Shown: piece by piece, positions 1-64,000 of the stretch
Numbering within the stretch: the stretch's first letter is position 1
How the letters are laid out: each line of letters opens with the position of its first letter
Assembly: GCA_964006375.1 (NCBI GenBank)
Contig: OZ023267.1
Span: 24,176,739-24,240,738 of the forward strand
Reading direction: 5' to 3'
Length of the DNA stretch: 64,000 nt
Origin: Tillus elongatus
Lineage: Eukaryota > Arthropoda > Insecta > Coleoptera > Cleridae
Program-made: the position numbers and the translations under genes
Notes under the pieces: model-generated
Seen by the model: the letters and a program-made list of their open reading frames with translations, nothing else
What the model was told of the DNA's origin: nothing
Database searches by the model: none

Positions 1-852
1 TTTTGAGTTGTCTTTTAGATCTTATTCTTTTCCTGGCACTCCAAAATCTTCCACTTAAAGGGCATAGAGAGGGGGTGTCATTAGACAATATAGGGAATTT
101 TTTAGGATTAGTTAATCTATTGTCGAAATATGACCCAGTGCTAAAAGAGCACATGCTAAGAATTGAGCATGCTATCGCCTGTACAAAAAGGAAACGCGTA
201 GATTCTTATTTGTCCAAAGACGTTCAAAATGAGTTTATCAGCCTTTCGGGGAAAAATGTAAAAAATAACATTGTGGACGACATAAGGAAAGCAAAATATT
301 TCAGAATTCTTTTCAATAGCACTCCAGACATATAACATGTTGATCAGATGAGTTATGTAACCAGATATGATCATATTGAAGACGATCAAGTTAAAGTAAA
401 GGAAATCATTTTAAGTTTGTTCCCAATATAGCTAGAAAGACTGCAATCGAACTTTGAGGACTTATATATTTCAATTAAAAGAAGAGGAAAGAGGAGATTT
501 CAAAAACTTATACCAGAAGAAATGGCCCAAGAAGCTGGTCTAACATTGCCAGAACAGCTGCAGAAAGCTATGTTATAATGTCTTGATAGATTTTACGGAG
601 AACTAGATCATCATTACAAGCCACTCAATGACACTCTCATAACATTTGGTGTTGTTCAGCCTAAAACTCTGCTTACGTCAACAGAAGAACAACTTCGTGG
701 TATAGTTCCAAATCTGACAAAAATCTACGATGAATTTTCTGCAGAAGACATTATTTTGGAGATTTTACGACTGAGGTGCCACTTATAAGCTGCCAACATT
801 TTTTTCCAAGAACCGGTCCAATGGACTACCTTGAAGCTTCTGAAATGAATTG
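1..852 (+). pseudogene. hAT-type transposase remnant (ZMYM1-like, DUF4371 family)
   Basis: Frame 3-335 encodes LQNLPLKGHRE, NFLGLVNLLSKYDPVLKEH and SKDVQNEFISL, characteristic of DUF4371 in ZMYM1-like hAT transposases. Similarity continues past a stop at 333-335 (HVDQMSYVTRY), another near 430 and a third near 576. A C-terminal-type stretch runs to about 848 (FYGELDHHYKPLNDTL, WTTLKLL). The coding sequence is broken by stops and internal loss, so it is a relic. Its 5' end lies outside the window. It ends where the inverted-repeat element at 855 begins. Confidence 0.75.
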
Positions 853-854
853 TA

Positions 855-1468
855 CCGGGTGGCCAATTAAGCGAGGTAAGCGGCTATATCTCGGAAACCG
901 TTTACCATAGAGCTTTGTGGAAAAAATATCTTTAGTAAATGTGGCCAAGAGAAATCGTTGGACATTATTTTCAAGTTCGTCAGATGCCCGCTAGGGGGCG
1001 TAACACCAAGAGGAAATGGAAAAAATAGGATATCTCAGTAATATGTCCAAATAGACTGTATTGAAAATACCTGCAGATAAATGTCGTGTATATCACGAAC
1101 AATTTCTGTTTTGCTTATTTTTCTCTAACTCTTCAGATAAAGTGGTGGGGGTAAGGCAAACATTGATTAGGAAAAAATGCAATATCTCGGGATCTCCTCA
1201 TTGGAAAATATTGAGCTTAGTGTCGTTTAAAAGAGTATTTCTTGCTCTATCAACTGCATTGCAAGTTATGTCTTTGTTATTGTTACTGTAATCACTAGAT
1301 GGCGCTTTTTAAAAATTTAACACATTTTATTATTTTTCTCAAGAAACCTAAATACAATGATATAAATATTACTACATAGATAGAAAGAGGACTAAAGGCC
1401 AAAGCAAGTGGTGAAAATCCCAAGTCTCTATCTTTTGTTTAGCCGGAGATATTAATGAAAAACTGAGA
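855..1468. repeat. Left terminal inverted repeat of the DD41D element
   Basis: Pairs with 3592-4200 in reverse orientation over its whole length, from GGTGGCCAATTAAGCGAGG at the tip to ATATTAATGAAAAACTGA at the inner edge. Mismatches are scattered point changes plus small indels. Confidence 0.88.
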
Positions 1469-2065
1469 AAACTGGAATTTAAACAAAACACTTTCAGCAT
1501 TGACTAGTTTAAAGATTGAAAACAGAAATTTTTTAATTTGCAAATATAGTTTTATAGTTTTTTGTTAAAAATAAGACTTATTTACGCATTCCTAACGCAA
1601 TTATAACTTATTCGTTCGGTCCAATAATTATACTCTAAAACTGAAATAGGTAGGCTTTGGAAAAAAGATAAAACTTTAAAGAAACGTCAAATTAGTTACT
1701 CTGAGTTCTTTCGTGTATAATTTAAATATAAAAATGTTGTTTACAAATGATGAAGCCGTTGATATGATTGGTGTTTACTTTGAGTGCTTTCAAAATGCGG
1801 CAGTTGCTGAAAGAGTGTATGCAATGCGGTATCCGAATCGCCACCATTACAACAGAAGAGTTTTTCCTCGCTTGGTGCAAAACTTACGTGAAACTGGAAG
1901 CTTAAGCGGACCGGTGCTGCGGAGACGCCGTTTTGCCAGAACTGAAGAAAATATTATCAATGTTTTGGCATATATAGAGTTTAATCCTCATGTTAGCACA
2001 AGGACATTGCATCTTGACTTGGGAATATCACGGACCACCATCTAAACTATTTTAAGAGAGTATAG

Positions 2066-2792
2066 GTAAGCTTATTATATCGTGAAATTCAAAATAGTTA
2101 TTGTTATTTATCTCACAGGGATCATAATGACAGTTGTGAAAATGATCAGACGTCGTAAAAATTATGATATGGTAACACGACATGTTACCATAATGATCGT
2201 TTATGATCCGAGTAAGATACAAAACTTTATCTGCTGGCATTCATTAAAACTTAAGACCCTTAAAAGATTTGGATTTTATTTGCAATACGATGAAACTGAC
2301 ATTTGTTTACTTAATTTCATTGGTGTGAATGTAGCGTTTGTTTGTTTTTATTATTGAATTAGTTAGCCAAAGATTCGTGTTTGGTTTCTCGTTGTAGTAG
2401 CAGTAGTGCTATAGTGAATCTCATTATCGCACTATGGGCTGTTCACCCAAGCTAGACAGTTACATCATCAACCACCAAAATCTTCGCATATAAATAATAA
2501 GTGCGTTTTCTCAAATTTAGTTGATTTTTGGTATATGAGTACTATTTTACTCAAAGTCTATTGACAACATTCAAATTACCGCAACTGTTCAACTTTCAAC
2601 GTAGTAACAGTTAAGCTTTATGAATTGTTGATGACGTAACTGTCTAGCTTAAGTGAACGCCCCTTGTGGTATAATGAACAGCTTTATGTTACTTAAATCC
2701 GATAACATAATGCGTCTATTATGTCAGCAGATAAACATATTTTTATTACAATGTCCTTTTGAATATATAATGATACTTATTTTGATTTTTAG
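2066..2792 (+). other. Probable spliceosomal intron in the DD41D transposase
   Basis: It begins GTAAGC directly after the codon fragment AG at 2065 and ends TTTTTAG at 2792. Removal joins the two coding halves in frame with the residues expected for the family. The interval also holds a small inverted-repeat element (2436-2663), so it may have grown by insertion. Confidence 0.7.
2436..2663. mobile_element. MITE-like element inside the transposase intron
   Basis: Inverted arms 2436-2473 and 2625-2663 share GCTAGACAGTTAC and TTCAC, about 33 of 38 positions pairing. The interior is non-coding. No convincing target duplication was found. Confidence 0.6.
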
Positions 2793-3591
2793 ACTACACC
2801 CTTATCATATTGTTTTGAATCAAGCGCTGAATGAGCAGGATTATGATCGGAGGCTGGATCATTGCCATTGACTTTTAGACATGATCAATGAAAATCCAAA
2901 TTATTTAACGCAAGTTCTTTGGACGGACGAGGCTACTTTTCATAGCGACGGTAATGTGAATTTGCATAATATACATTATTGGTCTACTGAGAACCCCCAC
3001 TGGATGCGAGAAGTTCAACATCAAGGACGTTGGAGTCTTAATGTATGGTGTGGCGTAATAGGAGGTACAATTATTGGACCCTATTTCTTTGACGAGTCTC
3101 TTACTGGTAACCTCTTCTTGGAGTTTCTAAGAAATGATTTGCCAGTTTTATTGGAAGATGTGTCCCTTGAAACCAGGCAAAATGTGTTTCTGCAGCTCGA
3201 TGGTTGTCCAGCACATTTTTCCATCAATGTGAGAGAACATCTCGATGAGACGTATCCAGGCCGATGGATAGGAAGAGGAAGCATATTTCCCTGGCCAGCG
3301 AGGTCACCTGACTTAACATGCTTAGACTTTTATTTGTGGGGACGAATAAAGGACATTGTCTTCCAAACAAAGCCTACGAGCAAGGAAGATATGAAGAATA
3401 GAGTCCGAAATGCAATTCGTAGTCTGTCAACAGCGGAAGTGGAAGCTGCCGTTTTTTCTACCCGAAATAGGCTCGAGCAGTGTGTAGAACGTGACGGCAG
3501 ACACTTTGAGCATTTAAGTAGACACTAGAGTGCTTATAGTTTAGAATTACATACAGAGAGAATGAAATATTTTGTTTGAGGTTTCAGTATC

Positions 3592-4200
3592 AGTTTTTCA
3601 TTAATATCTCCGGTTAAACAAAAGATAGAGACTTGGGATTTTCACCACCTGCTTTGACCTTTAGTCCTCTTTCTATCTATGTAGTAATATTTATATCAAT
3701 GTATTTAAGTTTCTTGAGAAAAATCATAAAATGTGTTAAATTTTAAAAAAGCGCCATCTAGTGATTACAGTAACAATAACAAAGACATGACTTGCAATGC
3801 AGTTGATAGAGAAAGAAATACTCTTTTAAATGACACATAGTTCAATATTTTCCCATGAGGCGATCCAGAGATATTGCATTTTTTCCTAATCAATGTTTGC
3901 CTTACCCCCACCACTTTATCCGAAGAGTTAGAGAAAAATAGTCCCAACAGAAATTGTTCTGATACACACGACATTTATCTGCAGGTATTTTCAATACAGT
4001 CTATCTGGACATATTACTGAGATATCCTATTTTTTCCATTTCCTCTTGGTGTTGCGCCCCCTAGCAGGCATCTGACGAACTTGAAAATAATTTCCAACGA
4101 TTTTTCTTGGCCACATTTACTAAAGATATTTTTTTCCAAAAGCTCTATGGTGAACGGTTTCCCAGATACAGCCGCTTACCTCGCTTAATTGGCCACCCTG
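3592..4200. repeat. Right terminal inverted repeat of the DD41D element
   Basis: Reverse complement of 855-1468. The tip ends CCACCCTG at 4200 followed by TA. The inner edge is about 65 bp after the transposase stop codon. Confidence 0.88.
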
Positions 4201-4202
4201 TA

Positions 4203-5545
4203 CAATGGGACCATTCTGAGCCTGTTTCCTTTCAAACACAGAACAATTGAAAACATCTAGACTGTCCTCCAAAGTTGAATATATATTACACATGTTATAA
4301 ACAGGCGAAGACCACATACGCTGTGTACGAACCGTTAGTGGATAAAAAGTCAATGGATGACGTGATCCTAAACGTGGTATATTACAATTAAGCTGTTCCA
4401 ACAGAGGCGGACAGTCAACTTGTCAATTAATTAATTTATACAAAAATATCAAAATACAAATTAGTTATTTTTGTTTAATGTTACGTTGTTTCCTTAGAAA
4501 ACCACACAGGAAATCGATCTCCAGGTCTCAGAGTTGTCTTAGGAACAAACAGGTCAAATATATTATAAAGTTTTGAGTAAAAACATTCCATCATTGAGTT
4601 TATATCTGTAAAGTCATTGAGCTCATCCCACGACACTTCCTCCAGATGAGAATATAAGGCAATAAAATTACATTGCCTAAAGTTGTAAGACCAATGATCA
4701 GTATTCCCGCCAAATGAAGAAACTTTAGATATCTCAGTATCAACAGTAACAAACAATGAAGGATGATAACCGTCAACAGCAACAGGAAATTCACTTGCAG
4801 TATCAACATGACAAGAACAAGAGAAAACAACCAAATCAAGTATTCTGTTATTGATATTTCTATCAAAATTAAATTGTTTAATAAGAAGTATATCACAAAA
4901 ACTCATTAACATAGAAATACGATTGTTAGGAGAAGCATTGAAAGAGTCAACATATTCAGGAAGATTGAAGTCACCTACAAATAATGAGTCATGACCATAT
5001 TTAATATGGAGGATTTCTAAAGCTTCAAAGAAGTGAGAATAATCAGCTGTACTAGTACCTGGAGAAATATATATGAGAAATATATTCAGAGGCAATATGA
5101 TTTGATATATTAACACCAACAATGTCAATACCAGAGACAGACGCAAGTATATCACAATCACGAGCAACATTGAGTGATTGTAGCATGAAACACAAACGAA
5201 CAGTCAGTAAGACACCACCACCTCTTGAAGGAGAGGTAGCCAACTTATTCCTGTCAGACCTAAATACTACGTATTTAGCATCAAATAGTTCATTGCTTGA
5301 GATACTACTATCAAGCCAAGTCTCGGAGAAAGCAATAATGTCCAACCCACTGGTCTGTGAATAAACAAAGTTAAAAACATCTGAGGTTTTTGTACGCAGG
5401 CCTCTTACATTCTGATAGAGTATTCTCAAGTGTTTATGATTATGTCTACAATTTGAGACAGGTCTAACAGGTTTGTTAGGAGACAGGGTTTCTACTTCAG
5501 CATGGCTGGCATTGGGGTAATTGCTATTGAGGTACCCACACGCTG
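4203..5545 (-). pseudogene. CR1/Jockey-like LINE fragment: endonuclease domain plus C-terminal tail
   Basis: 5429 to about 5052 encodes MRILYQNVRGLRTKTSDVF, FSETWL and a GGG loop. After a frameshift near 5050-5115, 5040-4481 continues with the endonuclease motif VGDFNLPE and the histidine region DGYHPSLF. The reverse transcriptase is missing. 4401-4209 carries the C-terminal end typical of these ORFs (NCNIPRLGSRHPLTFY, LDVFNCSV). The element is therefore internally deleted as well as frameshifted. A relative of its C-terminus lies at 47936-48280. Confidence 0.78.
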
Positions 5546-5590
5546 ATTGTTTTGAAGCATAAATGGGACACTGTATATAATATTACATAC

Positions 5591-61288
<55,698 letters not shown>

Positions 61289-61490
61289 CTAAAGATACAA
61301 AGAAATATGTTTAGGAGCTGAAGTAGTTAACACGCAACACATAAATTGACTATATTAAAAACACTCGAGTATACTCTACCTAAGTCCTGGTATAAAAACG
61401 GCCAGTCTTGCAAAAAGAAGAATATTTAAGTAATTAGAATTAAAAAATATGGTAAATATGCAGAGTACCTCCCGAACACTTATTAACTTT

Positions 61491-61640
61491 TTTTACAGAA
61501 ACATGCTCAGAACCCCCCCTGGATGCACAACCATAAGAAAAATGTCTTGTTCACACCCCCCAAGGAAGTTACGGGACCAGGAGTGAATAGGGGTGCTGGG
61601 CGGGGTAGGTAGTAAAAAGGAAGTATGAGCAGAAAATGTG
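61491..61640. repeat. Arm of the 44.9 kb MITE-like family
   Basis: Shares AAGTTACGGGACCAGGAGTG and the GGGGTGCTGGGCGGG stretch with 44940-45325. Confidence 0.6.
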
Positions 61641-61882
61641 AAGAAAACGACTTGAAAGCTTTCTGAATGCCACATTTCTTCATGCCGACCATGTGAAGTA
61701 TATGATAGCAATAAAAATGCTAAGCATATTAAATATCAAGTTTATTTATATTAACACATCTGTAAAGTTTTTTGAACAACCTGGTACACATTTCTGTAAT
61801 TATTTTCTTACAGTTTATTGACACAGAAAAAATTAAATCCACATATTCTAACTGAAATCAACCATCAAAATGTGATATTCAA

Positions 61883-63157
61883 TTCGACAGGCAGTATGGA
61901 TTCTGTCAGTGCAGATCGACTGCCGACCTCCTTTCCTTTGTCACCCATTTTTGGAACAAGTCTATGGAACTACAAGGTGAATCCCAGATTGTTGCTCTAG
62001 ACATATCCAAAGCATTCGACCAGGTCTGACACGCAGCGCTGCTTAATAAACTTCTGGCCTATGGCCTACCACCAAAACTATGTACCTGGACAGCAAATTT
62101 CCTCTCCAACAGGATCATTTCTGTTGTTGTGGATGGTCATTCCTCTAAACTGTATCCAATTAATGCAGGAGTTCCTCAAGGTTCAACTTTAGCCCCTACT
62201 TTGTTTCTTCTCCACATCAATGACCTACTCTCTAGCACATCCAACCCAGTTCACAGTTACACAGAAGACAGCACCCTCCACTCAAATATACAATATTCTA
62301 AGCCTGTCTCTTTAGCCCAATTAGTTGAGGATCGCAGACTCATGGAGGGTTCTGTCTCTGTGGATCTCCAAAAAATATTAGACTGGGGAAGTAGAAATCT
62401 TGTACAATTCAACCCCACCAAATCTCAGTCTTGCTTTCTTTCTCATAAGAGATACACCAGCCCTAGACCCATCACAATGAACAACCAAGTTATTCAAAGT
62501 AATGAGTCCTTTTCTCTTGTTGGCATTTCTGTGGATTGAAATCTTAATTGGCACCAACATGTCACATCAATTGCAGAAGCGGCTGCTAAGAAATTAGGTT
62601 TCCTCTTCCGGGCTTGCAAATACTTTTCACCAGCTAATCTCTATACCTTATATACTTCACAAATAAGGCCAAACCTCGAATACTGCTCCCACATCTGTAG
62701 TGCAGCTGCCGCTTCTACACTCGCTTTCCTGGCCTCCATTCAAAAGAGAGCTATACGTCTCATCGGTGACCCTACCCTCACCCAAAGGCTGCCATCCCTT
62801 GCCCACCGACATGCCGTTGGTGACCTCTCTCTCTTTTATAGATATCTGCACGGGCAGTGCTCAGAGGAGCTTTCCTCCATAGTTCCCCCACCTGCTGCCC
62901 CCAACAGATCTACCAGGGGAACAGAGGGAATGCACCCTTTTACTGTCCAGGTCGCCAGACATAGAACATTACGCCCGCTCTTTTGTCACGAGGACTTTCA
63001 AGTTGTGGAATTCCTTGCCGGCACATGTTCTTCCTTCTCCTCCGAACCTCCAAGTCCAGAATTAACAAGTTGCCTCTTTCCTCCTTGTCAACACCCACGG
63101 TACGATAGTATTTAGGCTGTAAGCCCTCGTGGTGTGTTGTTGAAATTTAAAAAAAAA
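61883..63157 (+). pseudogene. LINE family A, copy 3, 5' truncated
   Basis: The plus strand encodes RSTADLLSFVTHFWNKSME in a shifted frame, then VALDISKAFDQV followed by a stop, NAGVPQGSTLAPTLFLLHIN, HSYTEDSTLHSN and the C-terminal part. The YADD box reads YTED, losing one catalytic Asp. Frameshifts near 61900, 62540 and 62960. Ends in an A-tail at 63148-63160. Confidence 0.9.
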
Positions 63158-63175
63158 AAAGATTTTCTTATGAAG

Positions 63176-63360
63176 GTCAAAGAGGTAGTAGTCGCAGCAG
63201 AAATGCTACTGTTACAGAAAGGAGAGCAAAACCGTTGTCTAACAGCAACAGCTACATGGAAAGTTTGTTAATGCGAACCACCGCTGAAGATGAATCTACG
63301 CTAGATATTGAGATTGCAAATTTTTTTTTCTCAACAAATACTCCATTTCTACATGACGTC
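63176..63360 (+). pseudogene. Possible hAT (BED-type) transposase fragment
   Basis: Encodes SNSNSYMESLLMRTTAEDES and TLDIEIANFFFSTNTPFLHD. The D-EIA-FF-TNTPF pattern recalls hAT transposases near DUF659. Short and without ends; tentative. Confidence 0.45.
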
Positions 63361-63521
63361 CATGTGAAATATATGAGTTTGACTGTCTTGGCTTGTAATA
63401 CATTATTTATTACATATGTGTTTAAAATTCAAATAAAACATGTTTAAAATTCTGTTTAAAACAGTTTTAAACAAAACTCAAAAACACAACTCTAGTGTTT
63501 AAAACATGTTTTAAATGCCTG

Positions 63522-63715
63522 TATGAAACTTGCCAATCCTGTCCGCCTACCACTAGTCGCCTCAGGTCCTGTAACTTTTTTGAGGGCGGCTCCTAGGAAA
63601 TTTGTCTTGTGGTTTATGCAACGAGGGTGGGTTGTATGCATGCGAGAGGGGAAGGAGAATCCCTCGACGTTTGTCGCAAGTGAAACGCTAGAGAAAGAAA
63701 AACCCGTGTTACAAT
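63522..63715. repeat. Arm of the 44.9 kb MITE-like family
   Basis: Shares CTTGTGGTTTATGCA and the GTCGCAAG end with 44940-45325. Non-coding. Confidence 0.55.
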
Positions 63716-64000
63716 ATAAGTAACCCGAGTTTGTACAGCTAAAAGAGAACGTATCATAGCAAATACTGTCAACTGATTAATATACTATATAATAATAATA
63801 TTTATTGCACTTACAGTACAAATGGACATGTGCAGTGAACTGTTTTTCAACTCTCAGTAAAAAAAAAAAACAGAATTTAATTCCACTAAGAGCACACAAA
63901 AAAGGGTCAGAAACACACCAAGAAAAACGCCACAGTTAAAGCTGCTGTTGAGTTAGCAAAAAGTTGATTTGCCCTATGTCACTGTCTGATTTCTTGCACT

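Larger units (their letters stand above)
1734..3528 (+). pseudogene. DD41D transposase, two coding segments, one in-frame stop
   Basis: The start ATG at 1734 opens MLFTNDEAVDMIGVYF, the insect-specific N-terminal helix-turn-helix often labelled DUF4817. Coding 1734-2065 joins 2793-3528 across a GT-AG interval, restoring RE-YR-LHPYHIV in frame. Catalytic residues are the D of WTDEATF, the D of LQLDGCPAHF and the D of LTCLDFYLWG. The second and third are separated by 41 residues by my count. The only defect seen is a TAA at 2044-2046 just before the intron. A dead but fairly young copy, about 356 codons. Confidence 0.85.
855..4200 (+). mobile_element. IS630-Tc1-mariner element (DD41D type) with very long terminal inverted repeats
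   Basis: A 3,346 bp DNA transposon. Its ends read CCGGGTGGCC (left) and, inverted, CAGGGTGGCC (right). Each is flanked by TA (853-854 and 4201-4202), the target duplication of this superfamily. The inverted repeats are about 610 bp each (855-1468 and 3592-4200), with scattered mismatches. Between them is one plus-strand transposase with a probable intron. The left flank is hAT sequence and the right flank is LINE sequence, so it sits at or near a junction of older repeats. The catalytic spacing counted from the sequence is DD41D. Confidence 0.88.

Noticed and set aside
5524..5590. Read-through of the last RALGAPB exon into YVILYT and a stop at its left
   Set aside because: A strong donor (AG/GTATGT) lies exactly where the family sequence leaves the frame, and the residues beyond do not fit the family.

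Overview
The window is eukaryotic and almost certainly from a large, transposon-rich insect genome. It has AT-rich introns, GT-AG splice junctions, several IS630-Tc1-mariner, hAT and Tigger/pogo DNA transposons, non-LTR retrotransposons with 10-12 bp target duplications, a gypsy-type LTR element, and an interstitial run of the insect telomere-type repeat TTAGG. I cannot name the species from sequence alone.

There is one recognisable host gene: the ortholog of RALGAPB, the non-catalytic beta subunit of the Ral GTPase-activating complex, on the minus strand. I can place 18 coding exons from 61288 down to 5591 (3,922 coding bases, about 1,307 codons). Every exon-exon junction keeps the reading phase, so the model supports itself. 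The N-terminal exons lie beyond the right edge. The last coding exon after 5591 was not seen and is probably beyond the left edge. The RapGAP-like domain is in the last four exons seen (7784 to 5591).

Everything else is mobile DNA lying in the introns and 3' of the gene. 1-5545: a hAT (ZMYM1-like) remnant, an IS630-Tc1-mariner DD41D element with about 610 bp terminal inverted repeats and an intron in its transposase, and a LINE endonuclease fragment. 9.2-17.2 kb: a LINE RT copy, a perfect 34 bp palindrome, a hAT remnant split by a LINE with an RNase H domain and a (CCTAA)n tail, and a gypsy pol plus 3' LTR. 19.1-27.5 kb: a mariner relic, then a 7.7 kb Tigger element bounded by matching inverted repeats and TA, filled with nested insertions including a LINE with an intact 988-codon EN-RT frame. 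30-37.7 kb: a second mariner, a foldback element, LINE copies with clear target duplications, and a second copy of the 988-codon family carrying a 56 bp insertion whose empty site is visible in the first copy. 39.4-45.8 kb: a second DD41D-like transposase remnant, a non-autonomous hAT with a perfect 8 bp target duplication, and paired direct repeats. 48.4-52.1 kb: a target-duplication-flanked LINE copy and a miniature LTR element (TRIM) with PBS and PPT. 53.9-55.4 kb: a hAT inside a foldback element. 56-63.7 kb: LINE fragments, tandem copies of a repeat ending in a stem-loop, the third copy of the 988-codon family, and hAT/MITE pieces.

The transposons do not form a pathway with the host gene. 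They explain why about 3.9 kb of coding sequence is spread over 55.7 kb. The most unusual items are the long-TIR, intron-containing DD41D element, the TRIM, the LINE with a telomere-repeat tail, the nested Tigger, and the 34 bp palindrome.
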